From Drosophila persimilis (lineage: Eukaryota > Arthropoda > Insecta > Diptera > Drosophilidae): a stretch of DNA of 64,000 nt. A model generated the notes under the pieces. It saw only the letters and a program-made list of their open reading frames with translations. It was not told where the DNA came from and made no database searches. The position numbers and the translations under genes were made by a program. This document shows, piece by piece, positions 24,216 through 38,110 of the stretch. The stretch spans positions 9,610,001-9,674,000 of the forward strand of contig NW_020825294.1 in NCBI RefSeq assembly GCF_003286085.1, given 5' to 3'. Position 1 is the first letter of the stretch. Each line of letters opens with the position of its first letter.

Positions 24216-25387
24216 AAAAACAAAATATAATTCCCCAAAACTTTTCCCATCTCTCAGCCACACATCCCCTAAATATTTATCACTCAAATGGTCAGAGAAG
24301 AGAATCTCATTCGCATTTAATTACCTCACACCATCTAAGGAGCCTCCTTTTGAAGATTCCCCGAACAGAAACAATGACCGCATAAATACCATAACAATAC
24401 CACAGAGAGAGATAAAGAGAGCGAGAGATGGAGTGAGGAGGCCCTCGTCTAGACGTATAAACATTTTCGGGGCTACGAAAATTAAGTAAATTACGTAAAA
24501 AGTAAAAAGAAAAAAGAAAAAAGTGGGGCTGGGCCTAGGGAAATTAAAAATGCCTCCACACGCAAAGTGCAAAAAATAAAACCAAGAATTAATGGTAGAA
24601 AACAAGCGAAAGAGACAAAGAGAATGAGTAAAATTAACGCATCATACGATAATTAAAACCGAAAAGAGGGATATTAATTTTCGTACAAACGAAGTGGATT
24701 AATTTTAACCAAAAATAAAAACAAAAATACTTTCAGGCTAATGAGATCTCTCGCTCGTTAGAGGCGAGGCGGACAGAGGGGATTGCAATATTTATTAAAT
24801 GCAATTAGTCAATGTATTATTTAAAAGTTCATTTTCCACGAAACAGTGAAAAGGAAAACTTGTTCAGACAGGCACTGAAAAACTGAACACAAAAGTGCAA
24901 GCCAATTATAAATAAAGCCTTTACATGTTCACTAAAGTAACAAACGCCCCTGCCCCTGCCCCCGCCTCTGCATCTCCCTCTCCTCCTCCTCTCGGGGGAC
25001 TACCACCGACCAAACACAGAATATAATTAAAATAAAAGCGTGGTAGTGAAAAAATATTATAAAGAAAGAAAAATAAGTGTAAGGTTGTGCATGAAAACGA
25101 AATTGAAATGTGGCATCAGCACGCGAACTATTTTTTACACCAAATACTGCTTCTGCTGCCACTGCGTTCATTTCTCAGTAGTTTTTCTTTTTTTCTTCTA
25201 CCATTTCATCTGATGTGTAAAAAGATTGTGAGTACTAGAGTGCAGAAAATCATGGGCGTGTGACGGTGCCAGGATTTGATGGTTGATAGGGGTGAAAGTG
25301 ATTTGGAAGCCATTATAAGGAACTTTATTTGGGATTGTAATTGAAAACAGTTGAGTTACTGACAAGGACTATAAGGATACATTGGTA
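24216..25387. other. Intron segment between two minisatellite arrays
   Basis: AT-rich unique sequence with a GAGAGAGATAAAGAGAGCGA tract near 24,403 and a CCCCTGCCCCTGCCCCCGCC tract near 24,948. No gene is seen. Confidence 0.5.
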
Positions 25388-26022
25388 AATATCATTAAAG
25401 ACTAGAAGAATACTAGAAAAGTACTAGAATAATACTGGATGAATACTAGAAGATTATTAGAAGAATAATAGAATAATACTAAAAGAATTTTCGAACAATA
25501 CTAGAAGAAAACCAGAAGAATACTAGAAGAATACCAAAGGAATTCTAGAAAAATACCAGAAGAATACTAAAAGAATACCACAATAATACTAGAAAAATAC
25601 TATATAAATACTAGGAGAATAATAGCATAATATTAGAAGAATATTTGAAGAATACTCGAAGAATACCAGAAAAATACTAGATTAATTCTAAAATACTATT
25701 AGAATAATACTATAAGAATACAATAAGATTGCTAGAAAAATACTTAAAAAATACTAGAAGAATACTAGAAGAACACCAGAGTAATAGTACAATAATACTA
25801 GAATAATAGTAGAAGATTACTAGAAGAATACTAGCAGAATACTAAAAGAATACTAGAAGAATATTAGAAGAATACTAGATTAATACTAGGAAATCCTAAA
25901 CATATGTGTGTATATAGGAAATTTCAGAAAATTTCTAGTAAATACTAGACAAATACCAAACAACAAAATTAGCAAAAATACTATGTATGTAAATACAAAA
26001 AAATACCACAAGCATTAAATAC
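25388..26022. repeat. Minisatellite array of AATACTAGAAG-like units
   Basis: About 630 bp of tandem 11-12 bp units (GAATACTAGAAGAATACTAG) with variants. The AATACTAG core is shared with the array at 23,463-24,215, but here the alternate AATACC half of the unit is mostly missing. Confidence 0.85.
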
Positions 26023-29000
26023 CAAGCGAAGCTTGTCCATTTCCCCACATTAGTAAAACGAAAAAAAATAATTCCAAATTAAAAACTAACATTTAAACCT
26101 GTTTTGGGATTTGAGGACATATGATGTGCGTTTACTCCCTCAACCAAGATTCCTGAAAGAATATCCAACAGCTAAAACACGCACTATCCACTCAGGACAC
26201 CTTTTATTTTAATGATATATTTCCCAGCCATATATTAGTGCTGTATTTAACCTTTCCAAGTGTCTGAGTGAAGAGCATGCAAAAAAAGAAAACTAGCTAA
26301 TTCCCACAAAAGATGACCGACTGGGGGTTCACCACTCCTGGTTCAAAGCACTGCCTGGGCACATCCCTAAGGTCCTGGAGCTCCACTCCCTTTGCACACT
26401 CTGTAAAAGAGTTCAGTCAACCTGATGATGTTGGCCTGGCCAAGTGCCACATAAAGTACCCCGTAAAATAGTTGTTGCTGGTATTGCTGATGCAGACACT
26501 CGGTGACATGTGTTTTGCGAATACTCATTCGAGAGTCATGAGAACGAGCGAATATTTCATTTCATTTCACTTCATTCAATAGACAGCGTCATTCAGAGCT
26601 TACATTGATTCAAACGAGCATCGGGAGGGAGGGCGAAGGAGACTTATCTATCCATATGATACTCACACACACTCCTACATCTATGTAGATATATGTACAA
26701 AAAACACTAAGCGAGAGAGAGGGGGAGATACGTATCTGTCAGTTACTTCAATGATGAAGTCATTTGCACCGACGTTCAATGACTCGCATTGGCATACACG
26801 CGTGCGGGTTGAGAAATATACGATATACAATATATATGGATACATATGTATATATCATCCAGCGATACGTATCTTTCATCTCCGCTTCACTCGCTGCCTC
26901 TTTATAGGGGGGATTTTATTGCATTGAACGAACACTTTTTGCATTTGGCATAAACCTTTACTTTACGTATTTGGCAAAACTCATCAGAATCCATCGGGTT
27001 GTCGGGGGATTGGATGTGGAAATAAATATTAAAATTGTATTTGCATTCAAGCAAATTACGTTAGACTCTTTTTGGCTTTGTTTTCTGCGTTTGTGCCACA
27101 AAAACATTTAATTGCTTGTTGAGTAAGAATATTAATTATTTATTACTTCTGACGGACGCCAGCAGCAGCAGCAGCAGCGCCAGAGGCGCAATAAATTCTC
27201 TCTTTTTCGGACAACAAGGAAATTTATATGTTCGACCGCTTTTCAGTACATCGCTTTTCCAAGCGAAAATTGAAAATAAATAAAAGATTGAGGAATTTCT
27301 CCTTTGTTGAAAATCAATCAAGCCATTTTCAATGCGAAAATGGAAATGGGAACGGGAATGCAAAATTTATTCGTTGCACAAGTTAAATAAATATTGAAAC
27401 AATTGGAGATCGTAAAGATTTGTGAATGGATTTTCTGTGTATTCTAGGCCCTACAGTTCTTGGGGGCAGTGTGTCCTTGGGATTTTACGGAAAAGTCGCA
27501 CTAGGAAGCGCTTTTCATCGTATACCATAATACCAGAATATATATATATAAAATATATATAGAAAAAAATATAAAAATGTATATAAAAATGTATATAAAA
27601 AAATATAAAAATATATAAAAATATATAAAAATATATAAAAATATATATAAAAAAATAAATGATAGATACCAAGGAAGTACCAGAAAAAATACCGCAATTA
27701 TAACAGAAATAAATCCAGAAAATATCAGAAAAATCTATTAGATTTGATCGAAATACTATTAAGGGGCGAAGAAAAAATAAAAGGAAGTGATATTTCGGCT
27801 TCTTTCAAAAAAAAAACTATTCAAAAAAAATTTCCCCCCTCAAACAATCATTTTGAAGCGCATGGGAGAACAAATACTACAGAAAAATTTACTTTTAAGG
27901 ATTTAAGAAGTGGATGTTAGAAGTGCCTCTAACAATGAAACATTCACTCAAAGCCGGAACTCAAAATCTGCAAACATTTCGTTCGAGTGCTACACTTCTC
28001 TATCGATTCTCATTCAACGAAAATTATATGAAAGAATATGGGACTTTATTTCTATCAAAAACTGTATACCAATTATATTTCCAAAAGTTTTTTCAATTCC
28101 GCTTTTGTGTTTTTATCATATTCACGGAGAAGTGCTCTTGAAAAGTGCCAAAGCAATGATTTATTTACTCGTGATTTGTCCGCGGAGCAATTAAAATATG
28201 ATGAAAAATAAAGCAAAGGGGAATACAAAAAATATACTACGGGTATTACGAAAAAGTAACGCTCAAGAGTGCACTTAAACACATGTATAGCATGTGTGAT
28301 TATGGCGTAACTTGAATGGCTATCTACAGAGAGGGAGAGGGAGAGAGAGAACCGGACTTGAGGCAGCCAGAAAAACGTAACGTAAGCTGGATCCACTTTG
28401 GGGGCTGTTGCTGTGGATATCCCCCAACATGGCAACAGCACAAATGCGACACCAAATGCGATAAATTCTAATTGCGACACGAGGCAGCCTCCAGCCGCCA
28501 TACGACAGTCGACTGTCGACAGTCGCTTCCATTGAAAAGTCAGTCATTCAGACCGCACACATGGCGTATGCTTAATCTCAGAGACTGGGAGTCGCCTCTC
28601 TTGACATATATCCACCGCTTAGCCCCCCAGCCCCCTCCTCGCTGCGCCCCCTGCGCCCCTGTGACATAACATGTTTTGTGTCAATCATTTGCCAGATTCT
28701 GCAATATATTTTCTGCTGTTGTTGTTTGAGTAATTGAAGATAATGCACGGGACGGGCCGGGGTCGGGGTCCACCGTTTGATTGAAATCACTCAAGTGAGT
28801 CTCCCTCCCCTCCCACTGAAAAAACTGTGTCAAAGCGCGAATCAAATGAAGCCAAAGATTCATTATTTTTGAATGGACCTGTGCTTGGTCCGCCTCCCCT
28901 TTTATTAATGATCTTTTTCTGCTTTGGGGTCTCCGCGCATCATCCATTAGGAAGGAACGGGCTCGGGTACGGGCACGGGCACGGGCCCTCGGGCCCTCGG

Positions 29001-31775
29001 GTGTTGGTAAAAGTTTATCTTTTACTCTGGGGCCTAAACGCCCAGCAATTAGACGAGTTTTTCCCCTCATTCGAGAGGTATGTTTTTCCAGCGCCTTTCC
29101 AGAGGTCGCTTGGGCATTTCGTAATCTTACTTTTATTTGCTTTTGCATTTTTTGAAAGTCTTTTGTGTCATTTACTCTTTTTTTAAACTTTTGTTGTAGT
29201 TTTTTCGAATGGTAAACGTTTTTTATGCACAATATTAAAATATGGTTATATCATTTTGAGGGCAGCTGCAGTAATGAGAGAAAAATGCTGAAGAGGCAAG
29301 GAAATTGGAGTTGGCTTAGGGTTTCCAGCTGAGGAAAAAGGGTTAAAATATTCTACAGAAAGGCAGGGAGACATTCCAAGGAGATCTTTGGAAATAGCGG
29401 ATCCTATAGCGCTGCCCTCCCATCAGACCGGGTTCTCATCGTTCTTATCGCCTCTGCCATTACCACCGCATTCACCTATCGGCAGAGTCCAAGAGTACCT
29501 TCCATTATCAAATAATTTCTATTTATTACACCGCCCCATAAACTTGCACTTGAAAAATGTACAAAAAGCAAAACAAAAGATAATGAGACGACCCGAAAGG
29601 CATTACTCGAGAAATAGAAACAGAAACAGAAATAGAGATAGATAGAGAGGATGATATGTGGGTAAAGCAGAAAGAACCGCTATGTAAACACCTTGAATAA
29701 TGAACGATAATGAATATATTACACGTCAGGTCGGGCGATCGGTTCGAAAAGGCCAGAGACATGAAGACAGCTCTACGAGTGGCATGCCTATCCGTGATTG
29801 ATGCCCCAAAGAGTAGCCAAAAAAAGATGAAGATAAAGCGGTAGGGGAAGTGGAAGTGGTAGCCCCAGACAGGGGCTTGAGATGGTAGCAAATTATTGGA
29901 CTAATGGCAGCACTTTAATGCCTCGGCGGAAGCCTCTCCGCAAAGTTATTGAACTTTAAGACTGGGAAAAAGATACAAAAAAAGCTACCACATTTAAATT
30001 TAAACTTCAAAGTGCAACAACTGCGCAAATATTCGCTCTGGTATATGGGTAAATATACCCAAGGGCTCCTCCGATAAATGCGGTTCGTTTATACACAGAA
30101 ATTCCCCAACTTTTAACATTGATTTCCAGGCAAACATCCGCCGCGAAACCAGCTGTTTCTACAGATTTTATGACCTTCCCTTCCCGAAATACACAGAGAA
30201 ACACACACTAAATACAATATACCATATAGGAACTTTTGTTTGAGCTCTTAATTCGCATGATTACGAGGTGCCTTATCGAGAGGGTTAGTATGCGAAAATT
30301 CCAAGAAAAAGTCGGCGAAATTTATTTTTAATTTTTGTGCAATTATTGAAGGTTCCTTGTGGCTTTTGATCAGATTAGTCGGGTATTTAAAGGTGTTTTC
30401 GAGGGAAATACTAAGTTAGGGAATATATTTCGATTAAGTATTTCTAAGTAAAGAACTTAAGGGATCTTAGCGGGGAATCTTTTATTTGGGGGTATTTTTT
30501 TTTTTATTGAAAAACAAAGCCTAGCCACGATTTAATTTCAAACATTTGAGAGTGCTTGAAAATACTTAATTCAAATGGAAATGTGGGCAATATTGATATA
30601 GAAATCTGTCCATGAAATCACTAGAGCTTATTCCACTTGGAATATTAGTAATAATTTGTATCTGTATGCAGGTTTTTCCTACAGAGATCTTTAAACCGAA
30701 GATCTTGCCCACATGGAGAAACCACAATAAAGAGATGTGGCCGCTGCCGCTGTCAATCTCTGGCTGCGTTTATTGCTCACATTACAATCCATATACTTGT
30801 ACGAGTATATATCCAGAGAGATACATACATATATGCCATGTAAATGTTGTACAATATGTCACTGCGCGAGTATCTGTATCTCCAGGCAAACAAAGACCGA
30901 CTTCAAGTACAAAACAATGCATTACATCAACAGCTTCTGTGTAAAAACGCCTTGTTGTTGTAAGAAATAACTCGTATAAAACAAATATATACATACTCCT
31001 GTACTCGTAGCCCTAGCCGTACTTTGTGCATATTTACGGATGATTGCAGTCCACACCACTTGACACATCATCGTGCTCATACTCGTCAAAGACAATGATG
31101 ACAAAAGACAATGGAATGAATGACCAGGTCGCAAGTACCAGCTGTGTTTTGTGTGCTCTACTCTGCTCTACTCCACCCCACCTTCTCTGTAAGAGCCACA
31201 ATGCCCTTAAGCAACGACTATAAAGCTACGAGGCAAAGAAGATGTGGCATTGCACGGTTGTGTTTAGAGGCTCTATGACTCGGTGAGTGGCACAAGTCTA
31301 AGACATAGGCAAGGCAGGAGTTTTCCTAGGTTTTAGATATAGATCTCTGGGTTTCCATAAGCTCCGTTTCCTATCTGTAGGTATCCCGTAGCGAATCGTT
31401 TGTGCCCTTTCGCTTAGGGGACACTTGTACAGCGTACCAATGTCATTCGCTTCATTGCCGAAGCTTTGCGAAGGTGTGCGAGTGGTATAAGGGGTATAAA
31501 TCGGAGGTTGGTACAGCCAAAATATTAGAAAGCTTTTTGATTCCCGAATAAATTATAATTTGGTTTGGTTCTTCGGGGGTATCTCAAGCTCCCAACCCAC
31601 AAATTTAGACTACTCTATTTTTATTTTATTTTCTGTATATTTTTTGAGTATTTTTCGAGTGCTTTTTGGTGGGGTTTTCATGCGTGAAGCAACTCGAATA
31701 ACGACGTCTTGCCTCTTGGAAAAGGGTCTCTTTTTCCATGAAAATTAACTATATTTTATATGATTTTCATAAATG
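26023..31775. other. Intron segment without a recognised gene
   Basis: Holds a CAG run at 27,163-27,180, an AT microsatellite (27,537-27,660), GGGCACGGGC and CCCTCGGG repeats near 28,970-29,002, and GAAACAGAAATAGA runs near 29,612-29,650. Unique sequence lies between. Open frames at 28,681-29,232 (minus) and 28,073-28,501 (minus) lack family resemblance. Confidence 0.5.
27524..27735. repeat. ATATATAAAAATAT microsatellite flanked by TACCAGAAAAA-type units
   Basis: The core is (ATATATAAAA)n. Both edges carry AATACCAGAA and TACCAGAAAAAATACC, the same half-unit as in the 23.4-kb array, so this looks like a third, mostly overwritten array. Confidence 0.6.
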
Positions 31776-31777
31776 TT

Positions 31778-31805
31778 TTTCCCCCTTCTTTCGTTGCAGG
31801 TAAGC
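31778..31805 (+). promoter_or_regulatory. Recursive (ratchet) splice site at 31,799/31,800
   Basis: A run of T and C (TTTTTCCCCC then TTCTTTCG) leads into TTGCAG|GTAAGCC, a strong 3' splice site fused to a strong 5' splice site with no exon between. This is the standard Drosophila zero-nucleotide exon, known from introns longer than about 10 kb. It lies on the plus strand within the 44.9-kb intron, as required for stepwise removal. Confidence 0.8.
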
Positions 31806-34800
31806 CAAGTGCAATTTATTCCATCGTAAAAGTGTAAGCTGGAGGAGTGCAACCAACTGGCATTTCATCATCTCAAGTAAATAGTTTTTACTTTTATCTG
31901 TCGTACAAATATATGCAACTCTATCTACTGTCTCCTGTCTCCTGCCTCCCGTCTCTATTCGGTTGCGACCCACTTGAAGGTCAGACAAGGCCGTGTGACG
32001 TATATTTGCTTATGAATTTAATTTTAACAACTGCAAACATTTGCATTTGAGTTACGATCTGGAACGGGTCTCGTTTGTTGCTGGAGTGCTCTGTCCCTTA
32101 TCTGCGAGTAGTTTTTCCCTCTAATTGGTTCTCTGGGGGGGCGACACATGTGCTGGCCATAAAAGAAAATACAATTTGCAACGGCTGAAGGACTGAGTCA
32201 CGCCCGCCCCACTTTAAAGAGAGGCAGAGGGGCCCCTGCCTGATGGGTCTCTGGGTCTCTTGTTTAGCACCACATAATGATCGATCGCTTGTTTTTAATC
32301 TGAATCATAATACGCGCTCCGTTCGCACTTGAACGCCCAGATTAGAGCTGGTGGTGGGGCACTTGGAAAATAGTTGACTGATGACGAAGATTGCCCCGCG
32401 ATGGCATCGCGATGGGGGCGGGGGAACCATGCCACATAATGTGGAGCATTGGTCTTGCTAAGCAAATGACTTACAGTGATGTGATTCACTGTTTAATCGC
32501 AAATGGTATTACCAAAAGGAGCAATGGAAATAGTTGTAATAGAAAGATTCTTTGATTGGAATTTTAATGAAAAGATTCTTTAAAAAAACTCTTTTTTGAG
32601 TAACTATTTTTCTTTTTAAAGTTGTGTTCCAATGAAAAATGAATACAAAACTTGGGATCGAGATAAAAAGAGGGATCAGGGTTATATGACCTTTTTTTTG
32701 GTGGTTTAATGCTGGAAAAAAGCGATTCCAAATATTGGAACACGCCAAAAACGAGTTGAAAATTTAATTACGGAAAGGTAAACCCCTTTAATTTCTAATG
32801 ATTTCCATTGAGTTCAATTGAACCTTTGGGGAGGAAGTGCAAAACCACAAGAATCTCTACAGATAATTCTCCAAAGCTCAAAGCATCTAAGCAGGAAGGA
32901 AGCTGTCTTCTCTTCTCAATTAATCTCTAGAGGAATGCCAGGGAATCTCTGGGGAGGCAATATTACACAGCGACACGTGTAGATAATTGTTTCGTACACA
33001 ATTTCTTTATCAAGCGACCCCGGAATGAGTCATGGAAGTACCAATTTATTTGACATTTCCTCATTTTTAGCACCATTTTTTATCTGGGCAAAAGAGACAC
33101 AGAACCATCGAAAAAATTTCGCTTTTGCTTTTATTATCGCGTTTCACACAGAACAAATTTCATTTTTAGTACACGATAATCATATCGCTTACGTGACTCA
33201 TTCGAGAGACTAATTAATAATACAAAAACAAATACATAAAATATCTGTATCTATGTCTCTGTGAGTAGGCGGCAGGTGGGTGGCACGGGGTGCAGACACC
33301 GTTCCGGTGCATGAGTCGACCTTTTGTTTTACTTTTTTGCTACTTTTGTTGCCAGGCCATAATTCACACAAAGACTTTTTGCCGAAAATTGTGGGAGTCG
33401 TAAAAAAAATGTACTACACTTGAGACATGTGTAAATACCCTTTGAGGGAGGGTATTATGATTTTTACAGATGCTTAAGGGGGGAAACGGAAAGCCTCTTC
33501 GAAGTATTATGTCTGTATTTTTGATCAGCATTCAATCAGAGTCTGTAAGGGCTGTCTTTCGGCTAAAAGGGAAGTCAAAGAATGGTGGACACAATAGCTA
33601 AGGTATGTATTCCCTGTAATCCCTAAAAAGAACATTGGAAATCCCAGATATGATAGCTATATCGTACATTCTATTCCCTAGAAGCAGTCTCTTCTACCCA
33701 TACTTTCTTGCTGTTTATTTTTGGAGTGAAAACCTTCACGCTCCGCTTGGCATTTGCTAATGATATGCACACACCACACAAGAGTTTATTATTGTTTTCT
33801 GGCAATTGTTAATTATTGTTTTGAGGTCAGTAATTAGTCCCGAAATATCTGTAAGAGTCAATGCCTTAGGAAACCCCAGGGAACCATAGTTTTCTCTAGT
33901 CTGGTGGCCTGGCAATTGCATTGCTCGCTCGGAGAATGCCATCTTCTTGTCAGACACGAGAAAAATATTTGCACAAGTTAAACAATTTGTTTTGTGAGGC
34001 AGGAAAAAAGTTTCCCGTTCGCCGCTGGGGACAAGGGACAAGGGACAGGTGCTGTCGCCACTTGGGAGCTGGGGGCTGGGGGCTGGGGGCTGAGGGCTGG
34101 GGGCTGGCAGAGATGAAAGGCCCATGAAATGGTAAATTGTTTGTTTCCCTGTGGTATTTGCAGAAGTTTTTTGTGTACGGAGCTCGTGTACGACAAAATA
34201 TAAATGGTGTAAGGAGATAGTTTTAAAAAGAGATTAATAGAATGAGTTTTGGGGGATTTTAGGGTAGATTTAAATGTGAAAAGTGATGCGAAAAATGTGA
34301 ATTAAAAAATATTTCCTGTTTGGGGGTTATTTCCTGTGCAAAACTATTCATAAAAGTAGTTGGAACATGTTTCAGACGATGAAGACACCCGTCTTTGTTG
34401 CATATTACCTTTAATAGTCCTCCTTGAGCAATCCCTTCTTTGTCTGCAAGTCCCACGCGTAACCTTTCTTGGATCTCCCCTCCCTAAACACTCTCCATTC
34501 ATTCCATCTCTCGTCTGGCTGGTACTTTCCTTTATGGATTGTCGCTTTCATTGGGTTTACTGAACTCCTTTCATGCATTCCCCTTCTGGCAACATTATGC
34601 ACTTCCATGTGCTGCAGCAGCAGCAGCAGCTCTTTATTCCATAAGGTATTTCTTTCAATACGTGCATTCGACTTTGACTTTACGAGGCACTTCCACTTCC
34701 ATTTCCACTTCCTCAGTGCTGCTCTAGATTTTCGCTTTTCATGCGGGATACACACAGAAAACACAGAAAACACCCACCAGGAGCGCGTGTGGAGCCCACG

Positions 34801-36169
34801 CACAAAGAACGGACACAGGAATGTGGCAATCCTTTCACATAAATTGTGCCTCCGTGCACATATGTGTCCCCTTAGAATCCATTTACAAACAGAAGCTGTG
34901 GACAGAGTCCACTCCGCCGTGTGCCTCTCCTGAGGGGCATTCAACAGACGACAACATTCCACTGCTGGCTGGCTGGGGGGCAAGAGCTTCTCGCATTAAA
35001 TTGCAGACGTGCCTTGCTGTTTTTTCGGACTGCAATTCAACACACACAAAAAGCAAAATCAAAAGCATTTCAATTTACAATTCCAGTCACGTCCGACGGC
35101 AACAGCGGCAGTAAAAAACAGTAAAAACAAGAGAATAAAAGTAATAATTACGAGGAGTCCAAGAACCCCCCCGTACACCCCGTACACCCCTATACCCCTC
35201 TATACCTGGATCCGCCCCTCCATACAATAGAAAAGCTTAGTTTTAGATTTCGAAAATTAATTCGGTTGCATGCTACAGCTAGACCTCTGACAAAAGTCGC
35301 CCAGGCGGATGTTTATGCAAATTTCGATTTGGATTTGTAGTTGCTTATTTTTTCAATGATATTTGTGACCTTTTTTGTGGAGCCCGGAGACGGGGGCGGG
35401 GCGCAATCTAAAACGGAAATTGCCTTGAAAATAGCCTGAAAATTGAAAGTGAAATTGTGTGTGGCGTGTGTTTGCCCATTCATCCGTAATATTACTCCTC
35501 TTCACTCTTCTCTTCTGTCCTCTCCTCTCTATTTTTCATTGATTTTTCCTTTCCCGCAGTGGCTTTCTGTTACGATTTTCCCTGTTTCGCTGGTCTCTCA
35601 TGTTCTCAGCGTCATTAGCGCCGACAATCAGTTTCAGGGCACAATTAAAATGCAGTTAGTGCAGGGTCGCACGCCGTGCTCATAGACACGCAAAGGTGCA
35701 AGGTCTTTATATAGAAAAAAAAGAGCCCCACAGCCCCTAAAACATCCCATCCCCCCGTGCAGAGCACTAGAACTCCTCCGCAAAGACAACAGACAGCTCC
35801 TGAACTCCACCCCCAAGAACTGCTCCCCCTTCAGGACATCAGTCGGATGGATGGAACACAAATAGAAACAGAAGCTTGCACAACAGGACACTCAGCACGG
35901 ATGGGGGGCATAAATAATGCATTAAAAGAAATGTCAGACGGCACCTTTTTAACTCGTTTTTGAAACAGCAGAATACCCTATCAAGAGGTTCAGGGAATAG
36001 AAAGACGATTTTGACAACAGAATATCTTAGATTTGAGATCTTTTTTGATTCAAAGAGTAACATTTTTAGGGCTTCTTTTGGATTGTAGATTGTAAACTGT
36101 CAAGTAAATCGTATAAACTAATACTTTGTGTCCAGAGAACAGCATTTATTTAATAATAATCAATATTTG
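31806..36169. other. Intron segment without a recognised gene
   Basis: Contains a GGGGGCT heptamer run (34,069-34,107), a GCAGCAGCAGCAGCAGC run near 34,614, and a splice-acceptor-like TTTCCTTTCCCGCAG ending at 35,559 without a convincing exon after it. The 190-codon minus frame at 34,411-34,983 is not supported. Confidence 0.5.
34069..34107 (+). repeat. GGGGGCT heptamer minisatellite, G-quadruplex capable
   Basis: Five near-identical GGGGGCT units with one A substitution. The G runs are spaced for a quadruplex on the plus strand, which is the RNA strand of the host intron. Confidence 0.75.
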
Positions 36170-36345
36170 AAATGATTATGATTATGATTATGAAAAAAAT
36201 AAAATAAATAAAACAAAATAAAAAATATATAATAAAATAAAAAAATAATAGAAATATAATAAAATAAAAAAATAATAGAAATATAATAAAATAAAAAGTA
36301 AAATAAATAAAATACAAAAAATAATAATTATACAAAATTTGAATA
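36170..36345. repeat. A/T-only low-complexity tract
   Basis: AAAATAATAGAAATATAATAA-like units repeat for about 175 bp, with an ATTATG run at the left edge (36,176-36,192). Confidence 0.8.
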
Positions 36346-37449
36346 TGAAAAATAAACCCGAAAAATTCCACTTTCCTTATTCCTATTCCGGATATCTGGT
36401 GTATCATTCCGATCATAAATGTATTTCGCAAGTTCCCATTTTACGGAATAATACGCCCAAGAGTTCAGTTCCTTTCATATTGCGGATCATATAATTTCTG
36501 CACTTGATTTTATTGCTTACGAAATAAGTTTTAATTTTCTACAAATATCAAAACATTTTTATAGCTGGCAAATCTGAACAATAAACCCGCCTGTGTATAT
36601 GGCATATCGTTAAAGAGAGGGTATTTTTTATCGCCTGTTTTGGCTTGGGCTTTGGCTTTGGCTCCGGGTTCTCTTTGATGTTCTGCACGATGCAATTTCT
36701 ATTAATTCTACTGTAATTTTGCACCGGACTTCGCCTCGAAGGTCGTGTTTACTCAAAGCTCCTCCACGTAATCCTGCTGTCGGATGTAACGACCTTCCGT
36801 TGCACAGGGATTTAATAGGCATTAGTCAGGCGAATGGCGAATGGCGACTGTGGAATGGCGGGATTTGTCAAAGTACGGGCTTGAAAGGTTTTTCAATTTA
36901 AGAGGCACCTTTGCAGGAGATTTCTCCCCGTATTACCGCCACTTGAGCGATGGTTATTCGCACGCGGAATTTTTTTTGATATCACAGAACTTTGTTTACA
37001 TTAGTGGATCGCTCGCCTGAACTTTAGAGATTAAGCCTATAGGAAAATACTATTTCCCCTGTCATCTGTCTCTTCCACTGATAAAAGCTCAAAGCCCTGG
37101 GCATTCGCTCCTCTGACCGACTTGTCTGTGTGTGCTAAGGGCTGATAAGAGCCACACTCTTGGAGCCGGGGATTTTATTGGGCTTTAATTATAGTCGGCA
37201 GGCACAATCTGGCATAATAAGTGTTTATACAAATAGATTTCGGGGTTATCAATGACGGAACTAGACGGCATTTAACGTTAGTCTCGTATCTGATTGATTT
37301 TAGTTTTTTTTTTTCCTCTTTTTTTGGGGTACGTTGATCTTTTGGTTTATTGACGAAACGAAAGTACATGGGCGGAAAACCATATGTTTACATATTTTTT
37401 ACCTTAAACGAGTGTGTATTCCAAATAGTTTATTTAAAAGAATTATATT
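36346..37449. other. Intron segment, nothing recognised
   Basis: Mostly unique sequence with a GGCTTTGGCTTTGGCT run near 36,650. No coding potential or RNA gene seen. Confidence 0.5.
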
Positions 37450-38110
37450 TCTATATTTTTTGTGTTGTTTTGGTAATTTTTTTTTTAAATTTATTTCGAG
37501 TTTTGTTTTGGCATATGTTTAGTATTTTTTTTAAGTTTATTCCTTGAGCATATTTTTAGTGCTATTTTTGTATATTTTTTTGTTTATTGTCTTGGTATTT
37601 TTTCATACATTGTTTAGTATCTATAAGTATATAATTTACTACTTATTTGTATATTAATTATTATATTAATTATTATATCAATTATTATATTACTTGTTAT
37701 ATCAATTATTATATTAATTATTATATCAATTATTATATTAATTATTATATCAACTATTATATTAATTATTATATCAATTATTATATTAATTATTATATCA
37801 TTTAGTATTTATTTGTGCATTATTTAGTAATTATCAGTACATTTTTTAGTATTTATTAGTGTATTATTTTGTATTTATTATTATATTATTTTTTATTTAT
37901 TAGTTTATTATTTAAAATTTATTAGTGTATTGCGTAGTATTTATTAGTCTATTATTTAGTATTTATTAGTATAATATTTGTCATTACTTAGTATATTATT
38001 TAGTATTTATAAGTTTGTTATTTATTATTATATTATCTAGATTATTCTTAAAATATTTTTAGTATATTTTCAGTTTGTTTTTGTTTTTTATTATGGTATA
38101 TTTTATGTAT
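37450..38110. repeat. TTTAGTATTTATTAGTAT / ATTATTATATCA tandem array
   Basis: The centre (37,655-37,800) is a clean 12-mer-like array, ATTATTATATTA alternating with ATTATTATATCA. The flanks are TTTAGTATTTATTAGTATAT units. The reverse complement of the flank unit reads AATACTAA, close to the AATACTAG of the arrays at 23.4 and 25.4 kb, but in opposite orientation. Confidence 0.8.

Noticed and set aside
23463-26022. CRISPR-like regular repeats
   Set aside because: Units are contiguous AT-rich minisatellites in an animal genome, without unique spacers.
34411-34983. 190-codon minus-strand frame
   Set aside because: No domain, no codon bias, and low-complexity WKWKWK from a simple repeat.
35540-35720. 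Strong acceptor-like TTTCCTTTCCCGCAG at 35,559
   Set aside because: No good donor or conserved sequence follows, so an extra 5' UTR exon cannot be supported.
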